From: an uncultured Anaerococcus sp.
GTDB taxonomy: Bacteria > Bacillota > Clostridia > Tissierellales > Peptoniphilaceae
Assembly: GCF_947253225.1 (NCBI RefSeq)
Contig: NZ_CAMXYR010000065.1
Location: 1 to 7,262, forward strand
DNA: 7,262 nucleotides
Direction: 5' to 3'
Positions 1-6,036 of this stretch are shown here, piece by piece. The position numbers were made by a program, and so were the translations under genes. Each line of letters opens with the position of its first letter. Position 1 is the stretch's first letter. Under the pieces are notes generated by a model. It was not told where the DNA came from, ran no database searches, and was given only the letters and a program-made list of their open reading frames with translations.

Positions 1-2
1 AT

Positions 3-1895
3 GGAGTAGACGACGATAAAGAAAAAGAAAAGGGAACAGATCCTAAAGACCCTAACTCAAAACCAGCAATTACTAAAGTTGATACTTCAAAGGTAAAACC
101 AGTTGATCCTACAGATGAAAAACAAGGAACTGGCGTTATCGTAGAAAATCCAGATAAGGATACAAAAGTATCTGCTAAGGATGAGGATGGAAAAGATATC
201 CCAGTAGTAATCAATGATAAGACTGGCGAAATCGAAGTAACTCCAGGAGAAAAAGTAGATGGACCTATCAATGTTGTTGTAGAAGATCCAGACCTACCTG
301 GTGGAAAAGTTAATGTAGAAGTACCTGTAAATGGTCACGAAAAGGGCAGAGATGACAACAAAGATGGTCATCCAGGCGAAGGTGATACCTACATCACAGG
401 AAAAGTTACACCAGTAGACCCAACTGATGAAGAGCAAAAAACTGGTCTAGTTGTTAAAAATGCTGATAAGGATACAGAAGTATCTGCCAAAGATGAAGAC
501 GGAAAAGATATTCCAGTTAGAATCGATGAAAATGGTAATATAGTTGTTACTCCAGGCACCAAAGTAGATGGACCAATCAAGGTAACTGTAAAAGATAAAG
601 ACCTACCAAATGGTGAGCAAACCTTCGATGTTCCTGTAAAAGGACACGAAGCTGGAAGAGATGACAACCATACAGATACTAGAATAAACGATAAAAACAA
701 GAAACCAGTAAATCCTACAAATGAAAAACAAGGAACTGGCGTTATCGTAGAAAATGCTGATAAGGATACAAAAGTATCTGCTAAGGATGAGGATGGAAAA
801 GATATCCAAGTAGTTATCAATGATAAGACTGGAGAAATCGAAGTAACTCCTGGCACGGATGTGGACGGTCCTATCACAGTAACAGTTGAGGATAAAGACC
901 TTGATGGTGGCAAAGCTGATATTGAAATTGAAGTAAAAGACCACAAGAAAGGCCAAGACGATAACGGTTCTGACAAGAAGATTGCAGATAAGGTAGATCC
1001 AACTGTTCCTAAGAAAACTGGTGTAAAAGATCCTAACAAGCTAACTGACAAGGAAAAGAAAGAAGTTGAAGATAAGGTTAATGATGCCAACAAGGATAAG
1101 TTCCCAGAAGGAACTAAGGTAGTTGTAGACGATAAGGGTAAGGCAACAATCACCTATCCAGACGAGTCAACAGATACTATCCCAGCTGAAGATCTTATAT
1201 TCCAATACAAGAAGGGCGACGCTCTAATTGAAGATAGACCAGAAATGCCAATTTCTGACCTAATCGATCCAACAATTCCTAAGACAACAGAAGTTAAGGA
1301 TAAAGACAAACTTACTGATGAAGAAAAAGGAAAAGTTAAGAAGGCAGTAGAAGATGCCAACAAGGATAAGTTCCCAGAAGGAACTAAGGTTGACGTAGAC
1401 GATAAGGGTAAGGCAACAATCACCTACCCAGATTGTTCTAAAGATACTATTCCTGCTGATAAGCTTGTAAAACAAGCTGACAAGAAGGTAGAGCTAACAG
1501 AAGCTGAAAAGAACGTAGTTGTTACACCAAAAGACAAAACTGGTGTAGTTGACAAAAACAACTTAACTGATAAGGAAAGAAAAGAAGTAGCTGAAAAAGT
1601 GAAAAAAGTAAATCCTGCTGTAGTTGAAGTTCAAGTAGACAAAAAAGGTAATGCAACCCTAATCTACAGCGATGGATCAGAAAACACCATCCCAGCAGAT
1701 AAGCTAATCTATCAACTTGGTAAGCAAGTAGCAGTACCAGGCAAAAACGCTAAGGCAAGTGCAAAATCTGGTAAAGATTCTAAGAAAAGCACAAATGTTA
1801 AAACTGGTGTAGGCTCACTAAGCGGAGTATTTGCAACAATTGCTGCAGCCGCAAGTGCCCTATTTGCTACAAAGAAAAAAGAAGATGAAGAATAA
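3..1895 (+). CDS. Sortase-anchored repeat surface protein, 3' part (start outside window)
   Basis: The frame is open from the window edge to TAA at 1893-1895, giving 630 visible residues with no start, so the N-terminus and signal peptide lie upstream. The protein is rich in Lys, Asp, Glu, Val and Thr. In order it shows an acidic linker, three ~100-residue beta-rich repeats (pattern VDGPI..V.V.D.DL, ending GRDDN or similar), three modules of the form LTDxEK...ATITYPDGS.DTIPA.KL, a Lys/Ser/Ala-rich wall-spanning stretch, and a C-terminal sorting signal: NVKTG, ~20 hydrophobic residues, then KKKEDEE. This architecture is that of Gram-positive proteins covalently attached to peptidoglycan by sortase and exposed outside the cell. 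The TYPDGS modules resemble Rib/YPDG-type stalk domains; that family assignment is by eye. Adhesion or immune interaction is a reasonable inference, but no ligand-binding domain is visible. A terminator follows directly, so this is the end of its transcript. Confidence 0.9.
   Translation, partial: GVDDDKEKEKGTDPKDPNSKPAITKVDTSKVKPVDPTDEKQGTGVIVENPDKDTKVSAKDEDGKDIPVVINDKTGEIEVTPGEKVDGPINVVVEDPDLPGGKVNVEVPVNGHEKGRDDNKDGHPGEGDTYITGKVTPVDPTDEEQKTGLVVKNADKDTEVSAKDEDGKDIPVRIDENGNIVVTPGTKVDGPIKVTVKDKDLPNGEQTFDVPVKGHEAGRDDNHTDTRINDKNKKPVNPTNEKQGTGVIVENADKDTKVSAKDEDGKDIQVVINDKTGEIEVTPGTDVDGPITVTVEDKDLDGGKADIEIEVKDHKKGQDDNGSDKKIADKVDPTVPKKTGVKDPNKLTDKEKKEVEDKVNDANKDKFPEGTKVVVDDKGKATITYPDESTDTIPAEDLIFQYKKGDALIEDRPEMPISDLIDPTIPKTTEVKDKDKLTDEEKGKVKKAVEDANKDKFPEGTKVDVDDKGKATITYPDCSKDTIPADKLVKQADKKVELTEAEKNVVVTPKDKTGVVDKNNLTDKERKEVAEKVKKVNPAVVEVQVDKKGNATLIYSDGSENTIPADKLIYQLGKQVAVPGKNAKASAKSGKDSKKSTNVKTGVGSLSGVFATIAAAASALFATKKKEDEE
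90..401 (+). repeat. Ig-like repeat unit R1 of the surface protein
   Basis: First of three tandem protein repeats, about 104 codons, beginning KVKPVDPTDEKQGTG and including VDGPINVVVEDPDLPGG and GHEKGRDDN. The alternating hydrophobic pattern suggests a beta-sandwich stalk domain. Bases 117-242 match 723-848 in R3 at 121 of 126 positions by hand alignment. Confidence 0.8.
402..698 (+). repeat. Ig-like repeat unit R2 of the surface protein
   Basis: Second unit, about 99 codons, beginning KVTPVDPTDEEQKTG. It keeps the same anchors (VSAKDEDGKDIPV, VDGPIKVTVKDKDLP, GHEAGRDDN), but its DNA differs from R1 and R3 at many synonymous sites. It is therefore the more diverged copy in the first half of the unit. 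Confidence 0.8.
699..977 (+). repeat. Ig-like repeat unit R3 of the surface protein
   Basis: Third unit, about 93 codons, beginning KKPVNPTNEKQGTG. Its first half is almost identical in DNA to R1. Its second half (PGTDVDGPITVTVEDKDL) reads like R2 (PGTKVDGPIKVTVKDKDL), not like R1 (PGEKVDGPINVVVEDPDL). The end is altered (GQDDNGSDKK) where it meets the next module type. Confidence 0.75.
978..1206 (+). repeat. LTDxEK/TYPDGS module A1
   Basis: First of three related modules, about 76 residues: DPTVPKKTGVKD, then LTDKEKKEVEDKV (likely helical), then FPEGTKVVVDDKGKATITYP and DESTDTIPAEDL. The usual Gly of YPDGS is Glu here. A 38-bp stretch (1083-1120) is identical to 1353-1390 in A2, exactly 270 bp further on. 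Confidence 0.75.
1251..1475 (+). repeat. LTDxEK/TYPDGS module A2, with a cysteine
   Basis: Second module: DPTIPKTTEVKDKDKLTDEEK, then FPEGTKVDVDDKGKATITYP, then DCSKDTIPADKLV. The TYPDGS position carries Cys (TGT, 1434-1436) in place of Gly. This is the only Cys in the visible part of the protein. Confidence 0.75.
1488..1715 (+). repeat. LTDxEK/TYPDGS module A3
   Basis: Third and most diverged module: VELTEAEKNVVVTPKDKTG, then NNLTDKERKEVAEKV, then VEVQVDKKGNATLIYSDGS and NTIPADKLIYQ. Its DNA is clearly different from A1 and A2, so it is an older copy. It lies next to the wall-spanning segment. Confidence 0.7.
1794..1892 (+). other. C-terminal cell-wall sorting signal with variant motif NVKTG
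   Basis: Asn-Val-Lys-Thr-Gly is followed by VGSLSGVFATIAAAASALFAT (hydrophobic, about 20 residues) and a charged tail KKKEDEE. The position and the three-part layout are those of an LPXTG sorting signal. The Leu-Pro of the consensus is replaced by Asn-Val, while the Thr-Gly pair that sortase cleaves is kept. Confidence 0.8.
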
Positions 1896-1922
1896 GTCGA
1901 TATATAGACGACTTGTCCTAAG

Positions 1923-1953
1923 AAAGATCCAAGCCTAGGCTTGGGTCTTTTTT
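1923..1953 (+). terminator. Rho-independent terminator of the surface protein gene
   Basis: A 12-bp stem (1923-1934 with 1939-1950, one G-T wobble) around a CTAG loop runs into a T6 tract at 1948-1953. It starts 28 bp after the stop codon. A smaller hairpin, AAGTCG (1894-1899) with CGACTT (1909-1914), overlaps the stop codon just upstream. Confidence 0.9.
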
Positions 1954-2092
1954 CTTGAGAAATTATAGAGGTGATGGGCTTTTGGAATTATATAAGGAAA
2001 GGCTAACCATGAAATCTGGAAAATTATAAAATTTCAAGAAGAAAATTCATAGCTTTGCTTGTAAGAATTTGTGGATGAGCTAAGGCTTACCC

Positions 2093-2121
2093 TTGCAGAT
2101 TATAGACGATTAACGTATAAT
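2093..2121 (+). promoter_or_regulatory. Candidate sigma-A promoter of the XRE/ImmA unit
   Basis: A perfect TATAAT lies at 2116-2121, 17 bp downstream of a weak -35 (TTGCAG, 2093-2098). A strong ribosome binding site (AAGGAGG, 2138-2144) leads to the ATG at 2149. The -35 matches TTGACA only in its first three bases, so activity may depend on the -10 or on regulation. Confidence 0.6.
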
Positions 2122-2134
2122 TAGACAATAAACG
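2103..2134 (+). promoter_or_regulatory. Paired direct repeat around the -10, candidate operator
   Basis: TAGACGATTAACG (2103-2115) and TAGACAATAAACG (2122-2134) agree at 11 of 13 positions and are spaced 19 bp start to start, about two helical turns. One copy lies in the promoter spacer and the other just downstream of TATAAT. An overlapping inverted repeat, ATTATA (2099-2104) with TATAAT (2116-2121), is also present. The placement suits autorepression by the XRE protein encoded next; this is inference. Confidence 0.45.
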
Positions 2135-2148
2135 ACCAAGGAGGGGCC

Positions 2149-2529
2149 ATGCCATTTGCTAAGAAATTGAAAGATTTGAGAGAGAGAAAAAACCTAAGTC
2201 AGGAAGAGCTTGCCAAGCTTTGTCAAGTGTCCACTAAGACCATTTCTCGCTATGAGCTTGGTCAGTCCAAGCCTCGCTACAGAAAGACCTACGACCTTTT
2301 GGCAAAACACTTATCAACTAGCCACGACTACTTGGTAACTGATGATGAAGAATATGTAAGGACTTCGAGAAGCAGTATGGATATGGCTGATGCCACAAAT
2401 GCTCAGGATATGGTGGATGGGGTAATAGGTCTTATGGCAGGTGGGAGTATTGATGAAAAAGACAAGAGAGTCATCCTCGATGCAATCACAGAGGCCTTTT
2501 ACCTATCCAAAAAGTCAGAAGGTAAATAA
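2149..2529 (+). CDS. XRE-family helix-turn-helix transcriptional regulator
   Basis: A 126-residue protein with an N-terminal Cro/CI-type HTH at about residues 5-62. It shows LSQEELAKLCQVSTKTISRYE, typical of the positioning and recognition helices, followed by GQSKP and a helix LLAKHL leading to DYLVTDD. Residues 75-126 form a second, acidic-then-helical segment with no motif I recognise, probably for dimerisation or for contact with the peptidase. The ATG at 2149 is supported by a strong AAGGAGG site. Its stop codon shares one base with the start of the ImmA/IrrE-like gene (TAATG), so the two are translationally coupled. Such pairs (ImmR/ImmA of ICEBs1 and phage relatives) have the HTH protein as repressor and the peptidase as its destroyer. 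Direct repeats over its own promoter suggest autoregulation. The target genes are not evident here. Confidence 0.9.
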   Translation: MPFAKKLKDLRERKNLSQEELAKLCQVSTKTISRYELGQSKPRYRKTYDLLAKHLSTSHDYLVTDDEEYVRTSRSSMDMADATNAQDMVDGVIGLMAGGSIDEKDKRVILDAITEAFYLSKKSEGK

Positions 2530-3071
2530 TGGGAATCTCTTACGATATAATATATAAAAAATCTAAGGAAATAATAAAAAGGCACAAGACTAGAGAGCCC
2601 AAGCAAATCCTAGAAGATCTAGGAGTCTATCTCATAGCCTTCAAAGAGCCAACCAAGCTTTTGGGGATGTATAAGATAGTCAATGGCAAAGACTTTGTCT
2701 TTTACAATCCCTTTGTAGATACGAGAATCCAGACTATGGTCTTTGCTCACGAACTCGGCCATCACCTCTTCCACCACGACCTTGCAGAAGATGGGATGTT
2801 AGAATACCAAATTTTTGATATCACTTCAGAAATGGAGCTTGAGGCAAACATCTTCGCAGCCCACCTTCTTCTCGATGAAAATTCTATACTCGATGATGTA
2901 ATGCAGGGTTATACCTACGACCAGCTGGCTAGAATTTATGAAGTAAACTCCAATCTAATTATCCTAAAATTAAACGAAATGAATAGGCTGGGTATGCCAG
3001 TAAGAAAACAACTTCCATCCAAGTCCACATTCTTTAGAGAGATAGACGGAAGAAATTCCTATAATTATTAA
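2529..3071 (+). CDS. ImmA/IrrE-family zinc metallopeptidase
   Basis: A 180-residue cytosolic protein without signal peptide or membrane segment. Residues 73-79 read AHELGHH, the HEXXH zinc-binding site with catalytic Glu75. Residues 101-113 (EMELEANIFAAHL) match the family's second conserved block, where a Glu supplies the third zinc ligand. The N-terminal part (PKQILEDLGVYLIAF...LGMYKIVNGKDFVFYNP) fits the family, and the length is normal for a stand-alone member. The start ATG overlaps the stop codon of the XRE gene by one base, and AGAAGG at 2517-2522 serves as ribosome binding site. In characterised systems ImmA cleaves its partner repressor ImmR, releasing repression on a DNA-damage or cell-density signal. 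By analogy the substrate here is the XRE protein. No integrase or conjugation gene is seen nearby, so the pair may serve a chromosomal response or be the remnant of an element. Confidence 0.9.
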   Translation: MGISYDIIYKKSKEIIKRHKTREPKQILEDLGVYLIAFKEPTKLLGMYKIVNGKDFVFYNPFVDTRIQTMVFAHELGHHLFHHDLAEDGMLEYQIFDITSEMELEANIFAAHLLLDENSILDDVMQGYTYDQLARIYEVNSNLIILKLNEMNRLGMPVRKQLPSKSTFFREIDGRNSYNY

Positions 3072-3187
3072 ATTTTGAAAAGTTCTATGGGAAAGGAAGT
3101 TTTATGAAGCTTATTTTAGGGGAAGCTTTTTTGGACAAGAGGAAAATTTTGCTAAGCTCATGGAGTTTGAGTTGGTTATGGGATAGA

Positions 3188-3228
3188 AAAACTCCTAGTA
3201 CTAGGGATTACAATGTACTAGGAGTTTT
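3188..3228. terminator. Bidirectional terminator between converging units
   Basis: A 14-bp perfect stem (3188-3201 with 3215-3228, AAAACTCCTAGTAC paired to GTACTAGGAGTTTT) encloses a 13-nt loop. It is flanked by A on the left and T on the right, so it has U-runs in both directions. It lies 4 bp from the stop codon of the - strand P-loop gene and 117 bp after the ImmA-like gene. The left arm also contains a self-complementary CCTAGTACTAGG (3194-3205) that could form a competing shorter hairpin. Confidence 0.85.
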
Positions 3229-3231
3229 GTA

Positions 3232-4971
3232 TTACAAACTTTTGATTATTTCAAAGAGTTCTCGTGCTGATTTTTTTGGACCTTCTGTTTCCATATTGGC
3301 TATGGCAAGTTGGGTTCTGATTGTGCCGACTTTGATTTTGTCTTTGAAGAGCCTGTCGAAGTAAGTTTCGATTAGCTCGTTACACATTTCTTGTTTTTGG
3401 AAAGGACCGAAGGGGTTGGCGAAGTAGGACTTGACTAGGCCTTCTTCTGTTGTTGTTCCCTTAGCCATCCTTGCCCCTGCTTTGAATACTTGGATGGCTT
3501 TATCTTTGTCGGTAAAGAGGCTTATTGATTTATAGGAATCTTCTAGCTTGTCGTAGTTGTTGGCATAGAGGAAGAAGTCGACCTTGTAGCCTGCCATGAT
3601 TTGCTTGTGGTCAGCTACTGGCATGATGAGCCTTGCGTTTACCTTGTCAGGGTTCATGAAAATTGACCTATCTATTTGTTTGAAGGCGTAGCCTGAGTCG
3701 AGGTCGTCGAGTCTTACGAAGGCTCCGATTTCCGTTCCGTAGGCGTAGACGCTGTCGTTTTTCATTCTAAAAGATCCCATATCGTCAAAGATTACTGTCA
3801 TATCACGGATGTATTCTTTGGCGAGGAAGCGGAAGGCTTCGATTGATTCGCTCTTGCCTGCTCCAGAGTCTCCGAGGATTACTATGTTGGCAGTTTTGCC
3901 ATTTTGTAAAACTATGTTGACTCCGGCTCCATGGATTGGAAGGTAGCCCTTTTTCATGGATATGATATTGTTTAGGGTTAGGCACATTTTCTTGAGGTAT
4001 CCGAAGTAGTCCTTTTTGTCGGCGAAGTTACAATAGCCTATGAAGAGGTTGTTTTCCTTATCTTCATAGAAGATATCGAGGTCTCTGTCATCCTTTACTC
4101 CAAAGAGATATATGCCATCGGGTTTGCTTGTGGCGACTTCGTCCTCATCTGCTAGTTCAAAGAGGTTAGAGGCTGAGATGCCGTGGGTGATGTAGTCTTG
4201 GTGGAAGTAGACATAGATTAAGTTATCTGCAACCTTGGCAGGGTAGCAGAGGTATTCGTCTGTGTCGATGTCTATATTAGCTATTGGGTTTTCATAGACT
4301 TCTTTGAAGAAACCATCTCTCTTATTGGACTTGGTATAGGTGATGTAGGGGGTTTCAATCATAACCTTGGTGATGTAGGGAATATCGTTTAGCCACATCA
4401 AGTAGTCTGGATAGGCTATGGTCGATTTTCTTACTATAACTGAGGAATTGGCACCAGCTGGAACTTGTCTAAAGACTTTTTGAACCTTGCCAGTGATTGA
4501 AACTTCCACTTTCCTGTAGATCTCAAGTATCATATCCTTTAGTTTGATGTTAGAACCTAAGAAGTTTTCTACTTCAAGACCTTCCTTGTCGGAATTTTTC
4601 TCAATTAGGGAGTATCTTTCTAGCTTTCTCCAGTAGTCATACATATCCTCAACAATCCTAAGGAGGGCATCACGTTCCTTATCGAGGTCGTGGTACTTGT
4701 TGATTTTTTCGCTAATTTCTGGGAGAGTCATTACTGTTAGAATTTTTGTTATATCCCTGATTTCTTCTGCAAGACTATCTATGTTGCTTGACCTGAAGAA
4801 TTTTTCTAGGTAGGAATAAATTCTGGTGTTATTTTCCTTGTGAAAGCCTACAAAAGACTTGAGGACTTCATAGAAGCCGTCACTTCTTAGCAGGTCATCA
4901 GTGTTATTGAAAAAGGCCTTGGAAAAGTTTAGGATGGCCTTGTTGTTTGATATTGAAATTTCTTTGTTCAT
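3232..4971 (-). CDS. HPr-kinase/PEP-carboxykinase-like P-loop protein, function unknown
   Basis: A 579-residue protein. The C-terminal part carries nucleotide-binding features: PIHGAG at 345-350, Walker A GDSGAGKSE at 367-375 (nearly the HPr kinase motif), and VIFDDMG at 393-399 with an Asp pair fit for metal binding. Residues 505-523 (GTTTEEG...FANPFGP) recall the C-terminal signature of ATP-type PEP carboxykinases. HPr kinase and PEPCK share one P-loop fold, so membership of that superfamily is well supported. The N-terminal ~330 residues are mostly helical in look, then alpha/beta, with no motif I know; no signal peptide or membrane segment is seen. At 579 residues it is much longer than HPr kinase (~310) and near PEPCK length (~530-600). 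The ATG is supported by AGGAG (4977-4981), 5 bp upstream. It lies 44 bp after azlD and probably shares its transcript. It may be a kinase or carboxykinase-like enzyme; the substrate is unknown. Confidence 0.75.
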   Translation of the reverse strand: MNKEISISNNKAILNFSKAFFNNTDDLLRSDGFYEVLKSFVGFHKENNTRIYSYLEKFFRSSNIDSLAEEIRDITKILTVMTLPEISEKINKYHDLDKERDALLRIVEDMYDYWRKLERYSLIEKNSDKEGLEVENFLGSNIKLKDMILEIYRKVEVSITGKVQKVFRQVPAGANSSVIVRKSTIAYPDYLMWLNDIPYITKVMIETPYITYTKSNKRDGFFKEVYENPIANIDIDTDEYLCYPAKVADNLIYVYFHQDYITHGISASNLFELADEDEVATSKPDGIYLFGVKDDRDLDIFYEDKENNLFIGYCNFADKKDYFGYLKKMCLTLNNIISMKKGYLPIHGAGVNIVLQNGKTANIVILGDSGAGKSESIEAFRFLAKEYIRDMTVIFDDMGSFRMKNDSVYAYGTEIGAFVRLDDLDSGYAFKQIDRSIFMNPDKVNARLIMPVADHKQIMAGYKVDFFLYANNYDKLEDSYKSISLFTDKDKAIQVFKAGARMAKGTTTEEGLVKSYFANPFGPFQKQEMCNELIETYFDRLFKDKIKVGTIRTQLAIANMETEGPKKSARELFEIIKSL

Positions 4972-5015
4972 ATTAACTCCTAAGTATTCATTTCTTTTAT
5001 TACTTTACCGTAATT

Positions 5016-5336
5016 TTAAATAAATACTATTTGAACTAGGAGCATATAGACTATTGTTCCTACAGAAATTGATAGAAAAAGTTTGTTAAACTTGGCATGA
5101 AGGATGATAACTGTAAGGGATGCTAGAATCTCACAGAGTCCAAAAGGATAGGAGAAAGGATCGATTGCCCTAAGACCAAAGACTACAAGCAGGGGCATAA
5201 GAGCAAAGGGTAAGTATCTGCCAAAGTATTTGACAAGGTCGGGTAGGCTTCTTTTTGTAAAGAAAAGAAAGGGAACAGACCTGATAAGAAATGTTGTTAG
5301 GGCAGATGCTGCCAAAATTATGATTATTCTATTCAT
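5016..5336 (-). CDS. azlD: AzlD, small subunit of branched-chain amino acid exporter
   Basis: A 106-residue membrane protein with four hydrophobic segments (about 2-19, 40-55, 66-81, 88-105). Near the N-terminus it has the AzlD-typical stretch LTTFLIRSVPFLFF. AzlD works with AzlC in the cytoplasmic membrane; the pair exports branched-chain amino acids and confers azaleucine resistance in Bacillus, and the related BrnFE/YgaZH systems export Ile, Val, Leu and Met. I chose the ATG at 5334-5336 over an in-frame GTG at 5355-5357. The ATG has AAAGGTGG 9 bp upstream and a compact 8-bp overlap with the end of azlC, while the GTG would put a charged MERWK extension ahead of TM1. The gene is followed after 44 bp by the P-loop protein gene on the same strand. 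Confidence 0.88.
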   Translation of the reverse strand: MNRIIIILAASALTTFLIRSVPFLFFTKRSLPDLVKYFGRYLPFALMPLLVVFGLRAIDPFSYPFGLCEILASLTVIILHAKFNKLFLSISVGTIVYMLLVQIVFI

Positions 5337-6012
5337 TATAATCTTCCACCTTTCCACGAAGTCCTACAAGACTTGCCACTATCAAGACAAGGGCAGGAAT
5401 CATAAATTTTTCTCTACCAAAGAAGAAAAGAGATATGACTGAGGCCACAAAACCAATAGCCATGGGTCTATGGTTTCTCGTTGCCTTGTATTGTTCAACC
5501 AAGAGCACTAAGAAAAGTGCAGTAAGGACGAAGTCCATACCTAGGGTGTTGAAGGTTATAAGACCTCCAAGGAGGGCTCCTACATAGGAAGCAAGGGCCC
5601 AGACTAGGTAATTGATAATACCGATTGCTAGAAAGAAATCTCCCTTATCTACATTTTTGGGTGGTTTGATTGAAGTATCGAGAGCAAAAGTTTCATCTGA
5701 GAGGGTCAGGATAAAAAGGAATTTACTCCTTGAATTTTTAAATTCTTTAAGCAAGGACAAGCCATAGAACATCATCCTAATATTTACCGAGAGGGTAAGG
5801 ATTATGATTGCGATTATGGTGATGTCTGATTTCAATAGGGGTAGTAGGACAAATTGCATACTTCCAGCATAGACTGTGAGGGAAAGGATTGGGGCAAGAA
5901 TTGGCCTGTAGCCTTCTTGACTTACCATGATTCCAAAAGTTACACCCAAAAGTACATAGCCGATTATAACAGGAATCGTGTAGGGAAATGCTTTTTTAAA
6001 TGCTTCTTTCAT
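5329..6012 (-). CDS. azlC: AzlC, large subunit of branched-chain amino acid exporter
   Basis: A 227-residue integral membrane protein of normal family length. Conserved blocks are visible in order: TIPVIIGYVLLGVTFG (12-27), YAGSMQF (48-54), NIRMMFYGLS (77-86), LSDETFAL (104-111) and GMDFVLTALFLVLLVEQ (148-164). The remaining segments are hydrophobic and consistent with a multi-pass inner domain. Together with AzlD it forms a secondary transporter that exports branched-chain amino acids from the cytoplasm. The ATG at 6010-6012 is preceded by AAGGAG (6018-6023) at 5 bp. The stop codon lies inside the first codons of azlD, so the two are translationally coupled. In Bacillus azlCD is controlled by the Lrp-type AzlB; no such gene is seen here, so control is either by a distant regulator or through the divergent region upstream. 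Confidence 0.93.
   Translation of the reverse strand: MKEAFKKAFPYTIPVIIGYVLLGVTFGIMVSQEGYRPILAPILSLTVYAGSMQFVLLPLLKSDITIIAIIILTLSVNIRMMFYGLSLLKEFKNSRSKFLFILTLSDETFALDTSIKPPKNVDKGDFFLAIGIINYLVWALASYVGALLGGLITFNTLGMDFVLTALFLVLLVEQYKATRNHRPMAIGFVASVISLFFFGREKFMIPALVLIVASLVGLRGKVEDYNE
5346..5353 (-). promoter_or_regulatory. Ribosome binding site that decides the azlD start
   Basis: AAAGGTGG on the - strand, inside the last codons of azlC, ends 9 bp before the ATG at 5336. It supports the shorter 106-residue AzlD. Confidence 0.55.
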
Positions 6013-6036
6013 AATATCTCCTTATAAATTATCTAC

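Noticed and set aside
389..1423. Long open frames on the - strand opposite the surface protein (389-1153, 1154-1423)
   Set aside because: They are Ser/Leu/Thr-rich mirror images of the Lys/Asp-rich repeats, repeat with the same period as the + strand gene, and have no ribosome binding site. They are a by-product of biased codons in a repetitive gene.
90..1715. Regularly spaced repeats as a CRISPR array
   Set aside because: The repeats are long, in frame, diverged at synonymous sites and encode a continuous protein; there are no short identical repeats with unique spacers.
861..1895. A separate gene starting at the GTG at 861
   Set aside because: The same frame is open back to the window start and the GTG lies inside the VDGPI motif of repeat R3, so this is an internal codon of the longer gene.
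3107..3132. AAGCTT...AAGCTT followed by T6 as a first terminator for the ImmA-like gene
   Set aside because: The stem is only 6 bp and AT-rich, and the far stronger hairpin at 3188-3228 already explains termination.
3104..3364. Small + strand gene after the ImmA-like gene, with an AAAGGAAG site upstream
   Set aside because: It runs straight through the bidirectional terminator and then antisense into the P-loop gene; the peptide has no recognisable features. A very short transcribed leader cannot be excluded.
3803..3985. Small - strand open frame inside the P-loop gene
   Set aside because: It overlaps the Walker A region in another frame of the same strand and has no independent start signals.
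5337..5357. GTG start giving a 113-residue AzlD
   Set aside because: It would add MERWKII before the first membrane segment and increase overlap with azlC to 29 bp; the ATG at 5336 has a well-placed AAAGGTGG.
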